From NCBI GenBank assembly GCA_028641055.1, contig CM054062.1, forward strand, positions 277,099,710 to 277,163,709: a stretch of DNA of 64,000 nucleotides, in the 5' to 3' direction. Source of the DNA: Alopecurus myosuroides (Eukaryota; Streptophyta; Magnoliopsida; Poales; Poaceae). The position numbers and the translations under genes are program-made. Positions 57,772 to 64,000 of this stretch are shown here, piece by piece. How positions within the stretch are numbered: the stretch's first letter is position 1; each line of letters begins with the position of its first letter. The notes under the pieces were generated by a model. It made no database searches. It was not told the DNA's origin and worked only from the letters and a program-made list of their open reading frames with translations.

Positions 57772-58110
57772 CCCTTCTGCAAAGTTGGTATAGTCCACAA
57801 TTTGGCTAACCATGCCTCGTGAATATATCTGTCAATCACATCCCATCTTGGATGATAAGCCACGTGGAAAACATGATCTTCCGAGGCTCCCATATTTTCT
57901 AAGCCTGTGTTCGGTTCCATGAAAAAAAAGAGGGATTGAAACGGGATTAAATCCCGTATAGGCCAAAATGCCCCCCCCCCCACACACACACACACACACA
58001 TTGTAAAATATATAACTTCAAACTCGATGACTTTCACAAAGTAAATATACATGTAAAGGTACGAGTATTTTTATAACCGAGGGACACGAACACAATGAGA
58101 TAATTCCCAA
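57772..58110 (-). other. Flank right of the gypsy element, coding-like remnant and microsatellite
   Basis: The minus-strand frame from 57930 to 57772 reads ASEDHVFHVAYHPRWDVIDR, then EAWLAKLWTIPTLQKGF. It is not recognised and is cut by the insertion. A poly-C run (57971-57981) and (CA)10 (about 57981-58000) follow. Confidence 0.4.
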
Positions 58111-58600
58111 AATTCCTTCCACGATATTTTGGGGAGGCGAGGATGTGCACGGGGCCTTTTATCCTTGGCAGAAGGGCGGCGACACCGTAAATGTTTCGCT
58201 TGGAAAAGGCGCAACGTCGGCCTCGGAAGCATCGCGTCGTGTCGCCGGTGTAACTGCAGGCCGGCGTCGCATCACATTGGAGACTGGCGCCCCGAGCCAG
58301 TATTAACGCGGTCGCCGGCCTCCTCAGCGGCCTCTAGCACGGCGTAATAACTCGCGGCTTCCCCCTCCTTGTCTCTATGACGGGTGGCCCCCACCTGTCG
58401 GAGGGGTGACCGGACGATGTCCGGCGCCCCCAGCCAGGCCCCCAAGTATGACGGGTGGGCTGGGTGTCCGGACACAAAATTGGCGGATGAACACCTTTGG
58501 GGGTGCCGCTGCGGCGGTTTTTTTTTGTCCGGACCCCCATTGGGCCTTGGGGGGGGGTGCATTTGGAGGGTGCCGGGGGGAGATGCTCTAATATCTGCTT
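58111..58600. other. GC-rich sequence with a Harbinger-like right end
   Basis: No gene supported. GGGGGGAGATGCTCTAA at 58576-58592 resembles the ...GGAGATGCTCTAA end of grass Harbinger-type MITEs, but a matching left end was not found, so this may be a truncated copy. Contains repeated GTCCGGAC-like words. Confidence 0.3.
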
Positions 58601-60329
58601 ATGGGGGCTCAATGACAACAAAAGGTTTGCTCCAGCCGAATTAATTAAGAAAAGGTTACGACAACAAAACGAAAATAAAAATTATAGTGAAGCCGGTGTG
58701 TTGACATGATTTCCACTCAAACGCTTTACCAACGCGCGACATTCATATCTGTTAATTCATTTAATTAAAAAAAGACGTTGCAAACAGCTGGATGTTGTGC
58801 ATAGCCGAGCGGTCGAGATATGGCGTAGGTAGAGGTGGTAGCTCGGGCGCGGCACGGACGAGCGGAATGCCGTGGTTCTTGGTAGCTGGCGCCGTTTCAC
58901 AGAGATGACATCCACCGACTGCGGACTCTGCCGCAATGCAGAGAGACCCTGACCTCTCGGACCTTGCACCGCACCCTGGTCAGTAGCCGGAGCTGCGCGC
59001 GGCCAGAGGACGTCACGTACGCGGGAATCCGGTGGCTCTACTCGTGCCCAAAGTGGCAGCCTCGTCCAACTCACAAAAAAACACAGCTAAAACCTCAGGC
59101 GTGCTCCTTTGTCCGGTTGCTACTACCAGTACCAGAGCGTTGGGGTACGAACGACGGGCTTTGCTCGTGAGAGATGCCAAAAAGCAAAAGGCGACGTGTT
59201 TTTTGCTTCAGGAATTGACCGGGGATATCCAATCAAGGGGATGCGCGCGCGCAGACCAAAAAGTCAGACGCCTTGCTGCAGCATCACATTTCAATCCTGT
59301 CCCTCCCTCGAAATCAAGATAATAATAAGATCTTCATGACAAGATTCTCCCCCTGCCCTCTGATCGGATCAGCACTTCAGTGTACCTACTTCTGTATCTT
59401 TGCTATAGCTTCGCCTCTTTCCAACCGATCATAGGCTATTTTTACATCTGAACCAGTATTTTTTCGGTCATAACGACTCTAAACGAGATATCTTGTGATG
59501 CAGCAACAGGGGAACTATTTTCAAATTTCAGTTTCATGGACCAGCACGTCAATGTACCTATTTTGCTGCGATCTGGACCGTGAATTGCTGTCTGGAGTCA
59601 CACAGTAACTGAAGACGCGCTGCCGAACCTGACGAAGTGATCTTCAGAGAAGCTGAAGACGCGCTGCTGAACTTGAGTGCGTGATCTTCAGAGAAGGGTC
59701 CTGACAGCTTCATGGATAATCAACAGCCAACAACCCCTCCATTATATACTGCCTGGACAGGACAGATCACAGGGCCAACCACAAAGTTACGTTTACTTAT
59801 CGGAACCTAGGTTATAATTTTAGAACTCACACTGAGCAGGCAAATAGGCCTAAACCTTTGAATCTGTTTTGCATCGCTGCATTTTGGGACAGCTTCCGAA
59901 CATGAAAATCTTATGTTCCGGCGTGAATTCAAATCCTAGAAATACTCTCTCCAGAAAGACCGTGAGAATTGTTTTTTTTGACCTGTCCAACAGCACATTA
60001 TCCACCATTTGGTTTCACGTTGTATTTTTCCTATGAAGAAATTGGATTTAAAGCAGGTCTACCACCCCTGAAGTATCAATTGAAAGCACAGGACAAAAAA
60101 CATCAGGACAGTATGCAAATGCTGTTATTTATCTCGGTTCAGTTTTTACATGAGCAATGAACAAGTACAGTTGACATTATAACATACATAAGCATTGGGG
60201 TCGGTTAAAACTGTTGAGATACAACAAGTCGTTTAAGCCAATGCTCACGTATAACACAAATGGTGTATATGTAAAGATCATTATTGTGACCTCAGCCATG
60301 ATGAAAAGCTCCGAAAGTCCGATGCACCA
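58601..60329. other. Intergenic region without a supported gene
   Basis: Several overlapping short frames on both strands lack recognised motifs. A local tandem duplication lies at 59609-59696. The last 150 bp is likely the 3' UTR of the TFIIE gene. Confidence 0.4.
59609..59696. repeat. 44-bp tandem duplication
   Basis: CTGAAGACGCGCTGC(C/T)GAAC...GTGATCTTCAGAGAAG occurs twice head-to-tail (59609-59652, 59653-59696) with a few differences. Confidence 0.85.
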
Positions 60330-62849
60330 TTATTTTTTCCCAGGAATGTCAAACAGCTCAGGCATATGTGCGTTTGTGAGCTTGGTCCTTTTAGTGATCT
60401 CTTTCTGCTTCTTCTTGGCCTTTGGCTTTTTAGGCTGGCCATTGATCTGCGCTGCTGCACGCCGCTTGGTCGTGTCAGTTGCTGGCTTGTGGCCATTCTT
60501 CAGGAGCTCCTTCTCAATGTCTATCATGTCCCGTGGCAGCTCTATTTCCCGGTACAGTTGCTTCAAGTCAGCATCGAGCTTGATCTTTGATTTAGGATCA
60601 TTCGGGTATGCAATGTCTTCCTGGGAGTCCATGCTTGATAGCCACCAGATGTCACCAGAGGCTTTGAGAGCCTGTAAACAGAATATGAGACTTTAGCAGC
60701 TGAATTTCTGATTTAACACCTTTTTACATCTGATGATGACGTAATACAGAATTACATCCACAAACAACACCGCAATACATTGGGCGTCTTAGAATCTACA
60801 TCTGAACAACAATATTGAACATAGAGGAGCAGTAAACGATCTGCCTAGTTCCAATATATTCTCTATCATTTCAATATTGAACAATGAACTGCCAATGATT
60901 TCATAAATTATCTATTGTTGTGTTTCATCACCAGGAAAAACTGATTTCCAATCAAATAAATCACAAGTCATGAGATACCTCTCCATTGTATATTCTCTTC
61001 TAGTTCAATAGTTCAAGATAACCAGATATGACATTACGTGTTTCACCGATATCCATTATTTACGAGCGGCTAATTAACCAGCAGTACTTTGGTAGCCACT
61101 AAGATTTTGCAAGTTTCACAGTATTTTCATGGCACACAGACACTTGAGCCACCATAAATTGTTTCCAGAGAAAATGTAGCATTGAGCATTATCGTGTAAG
61201 AAAAAAAACATGAATAGTGGAAGCCCAGGTACCCATACTTCTATATAATACTGTACGTATATGAAAGATAGGTTTCAGCCAAAACTCTCCAAGTTCCAAC
61301 ATTAAGAATCCCAAACCTTGGAACACAAGATCAATTGATTTCGAAATAATTACACAGATTCAGTTATGTCTGCCATTAAACTTGATGTATAACATGCAAA
61401 ATAAATTATCAACAGACCAGGTTTCCCAAAATCTTAAACCAAGAATAACAGTCACCTGCAAGTCTTCCAATACAGTTGGATAAGCATCCTTGACCTCCAC
61501 AACAGGAAGACCCTCCGGATACTTCCTAATCAAATAAAGCAGTTGATCTTTTCCATTCAAATCATGCTTGGACTGCATAAGTACAAACAGCAGGTCAATA
61601 TGCAACCTCAAATGAGTGAGGTGAACGACTGTAAGGACTACCAAACTCTAGAGCATAGTAAGTGAAAACTTCAATAGTAAAAAAGGGATGTCTTCCTGAA
61701 GATATACTTGCCAACAGGATGAATCATACAGTACTCATTTCAGCATAAGATGTAGATTGGGCTGACAATTTAAAGGACTTTGTGCTAGCCATGATCAAGT
61801 ATGGCTGTGTTCCTTGAGTGTTCATTGAGAGAATGCAGTTCGGTCAGGGGTTAACAAATTGGTGTATTTTCCACAAATATGTTACAGTTCATTATCAAGG
61901 TATTAATTTGTTGGCATGGCTAACAAAAAGATACTCAAAGCATATACCTTGTACGCGAAACGCTTCCCATCAAATTGCACTTTGAGATTGTTCCTCAGGC
62001 TATCAAAGACGGCCTTGTTACTATTAATTGCAACATATGTTGCCTCATTTATTTGCTCTGCTGTATAAGCTTGTCTTGTCTGCAAGTTCAGAAACATAAT
62101 TATAATAGAGAGAACAATTATAACATGAATTCGAGAAGAAAAGTTGGAAAAAGACATTTTCTATTATTGCCATACGAAGAAGGCTGTCATTTGTGCCAAT
62201 AAGTTGCAGTGATGCTAGACTAAAATGAGCAAAGTTAGGTGCAAACCCTTTTAAGTCCAGAGAAATATTGTTATTTTTGCCTTAGGATCACTAGTGTCAG
62301 ATAACTGTGCCAGAGCGACAGTATATCATTAACTCTAGCAGAGTGCCAGTATATTATCATCTATTTGACACAAGGGAAGAGTAACATCATTGCTCAGATC
62401 GTTTCATCATTATCCAAGAAAATAATTAGCACTGTATTTTTTTCTCAAAACGAAAGACACAATACATAAATCAAATGTAACCACTGAATGACCCCTTGTC
62501 AAATAATTAACAGCTTGCTTTGCACAATCAATTACACAGACCATTTTATAAGGCTAAAGAAGCAAAAGTTCAGGCAAATTACCTTGTAAAGAAGTTCAAT
62601 TACTAATTTGATCTGTGCTCCAACAGGAGACTTTCTAATTGAATTGATGTGTTGAAGCCTTTCTGTATCATTTGAGAATTTAATAGCCGGCGTCGGTTTA
62701 GCTGGAGCTGACGGTGCGTTTACTGGTTTAGACCTTGAAGAAATTTGCAACTTTGCAGTTGAAGCCTGGGTTGCAGCGATGCTAGATAGAGTTGTTTGGC
62801 ACCTCTCCTGCTGTTGCTTAAATTTGCTAAGGCGCTCATTCAGTGCCAT
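60330..62849 (-). CDS. GTF2E2: General transcription factor IIE subunit 2 (TFIIE beta), four exons
   Basis: Hand-built CDS on the minus strand: 62849-62583, 62079-61948, 61572-61456, 60671-60330. It totals 858 nt and 285 residues. All exons break on codon boundaries with AG/GT signals. The protein starts MALNERLSKFKQQQERCQTT and has a Ser/Pro linker. The winged-helix core follows (HINSIRKSPVGAQIKLVIEL; AYTAEQINEATYVAINSNKA; NLKVQFDGKRFAYK; GKDQLLYLIRKYPEGLPVVE). The second winged helix includes DIWWLSS. The basic tail contains GQPKKPKAKKKQKE and ends DIPGKK. The length agrees with plant homologues of about 280 residues. TFIIE binds RNA polymerase II pre-initiation complexes, recruits TFIIH and helps promoter melting in the nucleus. 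An AG sits directly before the ATG (62850-62851), so an intron in the 5' UTR is likely. No disruption seen. Confidence 0.92.
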
Positions 62850-63772
62850 CTGGACAAAAGATTGACAATACTCGATTAGTTATATGGCAGCCAACAACAT
62901 AAACGATTACCAAGTATCTGTATCATCCGAGTGAAACCAAAAAAAAAAAAACGAACAATTAGACAGAACGGGGGGGTTGGAAGGGAGGCAGACGAACTAG
63001 GGGGTTTATGTTGCTGTGACACACGAACAGGGGGGGTTATTATCAATTCTCCCGAAAAGCAACCTAGCAACCAGAGCAGAGAGACCACTCCTCTCGTTCA
63101 AACAGGGTTTGATCCCTATAGGTCCCTACTAAATCCCGTCCAAAATTCTCCGATCACGATCATGAATTTAGTCTGCAAGACCAAATCTCACGCAGGAAAA
63201 GCAATCAAATCGGATCAAATCGAGAAATGGAGAAGTAATGGGCGGGATCTCGGAGTAGGGAACCCATACTGGATCCGCGACGGTGGGGCCTATCCGGATC
63301 GATCGACGCGCCCTTGGTCGGGATGCCGGCGACGGAGAGACCTTCTGGCGGCCGGCTATTCCCGGGGGACCTAGGGTTCCTTCGGCGAAGGGAGAGAGAC
63401 GCTAATTTTTCTCCTCTGCTCCTCAGTGCCTGGTAGCTGGCTGGGACATCGTGATATTTGGAATGGACTAGGGGTAGGTTCCTAAATGGGCTGATACGAT
63501 AAGAATATGGGCCGTTTTTTACTTTGGACTTCTCTCGAAGAAAAAACTTCGCAAGCTGTGTCAAATCCCCTTGCCCTGGCCCGGCTAGGGGAGGGCCATG
63601 GAAGAGCTTGGCTTGGGGCGGGCCATGGAGAAGCCAACGACCCCATCCCGCCGCCGTTCCCCTACCGCCTCGGTCGATCTAGGGTTTGGGCCGGGAGTCG
63701 ACGGGAGGGGACGGCGCCATGACGGGGAATTAGACAGAGAGGAGGGAGGGGAATGGGAGAGGGAGAGTAGGG
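62850..63772. promoter_or_regulatory. Probable 5' UTR intron and shared upstream region
   Basis: Contains the likely 5' UTR intron of the TFIIE gene (minus strand, acceptor at 62851-62850) and GC-rich upstream sequence at 63200-63770. The exact transcription start is not fixed. Open frames on either strand here lack motifs. Confidence 0.4.
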
Positions 63773-63830
63773 ATGGAGATCTCACTGCCGCCGTCGCCGC
63801 TGGTTGCTTCTCAGGCCGAGATATTGCAAG
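63773..63830 (+). CDS. Possible first exon of a divergent gene (partial)
   Basis: ATG at 63773 follows an AG/purine-rich leader and opens MEISLPPSPLVASQAEILQ up to a potential donor (CAAG|GTTGAG at 63830). The rest would lie beyond the window or in later exons. Weak: there is no homology support, only position and composition. Confidence 0.2.
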
Positions 63831-64000
63831 GTTGAGCGGGACTCGCTCCTTCCTTCTGTCCGTGCGTGAGGATGACGAAGAGGTATGGTGGGCGAGCGAT
63901 TCCGAGCGTTTCCGAGCTCCTACGCTCGGAAAGTTTTTGCGAGGGGCGGACGCGCGCGGGGCCTCCCGTGGAATTGGCCCGTGTTTCCATAGCCCAATTC
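63831..64000. other. Window end, GC-rich
   Basis: No feature supported beyond the possible intron of the preceding partial gene. Confidence 0.3.

Noticed and set aside
57283..57813. 176-codon minus-strand frame as a separate gene
   Set aside because: It is the LTR copy of the gag-pol C-terminus with an accidental upstream start in flanking DNA.

Overview
This is plant nuclear DNA, most likely from a Triticeae-type grass (wheat, barley, rye, Aegilops or a close relative). The basis is intron-containing genes with GC-rich first exons, Stowaway-like MITEs with CTCCCTCCGTCC ends, and dense nested LTR retrotransposons. Several LTRs begin TGATACGT and resemble Athila-clade grass families. Three host genes lie in a sea of transposons. 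No rRNA, tRNA, CRISPR array or prokaryotic feature is visible.

Layout: 1-5221 is the 3' end of a Ty3/gypsy element with a 4.5 kb LTR. 5991-16500 is a decayed Mutator-like (MULE) region. It holds a broken Ulp1-type SUMO-protease gene on the + strand facing a broken FAR1/MURA transposase on the - strand, and the transposase is split by a 1.4 kb solo LTR with perfect target-site duplications. 17254-18920 is an intact seven-exon gene for a chloroplast protein with a twin-arginine thylakoid-lumen signal. 19985-32071 holds LINE and copia fragments plus a rearranged cluster of one reverse-oriented gypsy family with three LTR copies. 34023-41609 is a second MULE-like element recognised by long inverted repeats. 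It carries a GRF zinc-finger gene and a coiled-coil gene and is interrupted by an Athila-like gag-protease element.

42455-46365 is an intact nine-exon AP2-type transcription factor of the AINTEGUMENTA-like/BABY BOOM/PLETHORA class, including a 9-bp microexon and two MITEs in intron 6. 48105-49157 is a PIF/Harbinger-like element with TAA duplications. 49246-57766 is a complete, very young Ty3/gypsy retrotransposon on the - strand, with near-identical LTRs, a perfect CAAAT duplication and one uninterrupted 1899-codon gag-pol frame that runs into its 3' LTR. 60330-62849 is an intact four-exon gene for the TFIIE beta subunit on the - strand, with a possible divergent gene start at 63773.

The host genes (a lumen protein, a developmental AP2 factor and a basal transcription factor) have no evident shared pathway. 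They are ordinary neighbours spaced by transposon insertions. Exon joins were made by hand from splice signals and reading phase. Transposon family names are suggestions from memory, not database hits.
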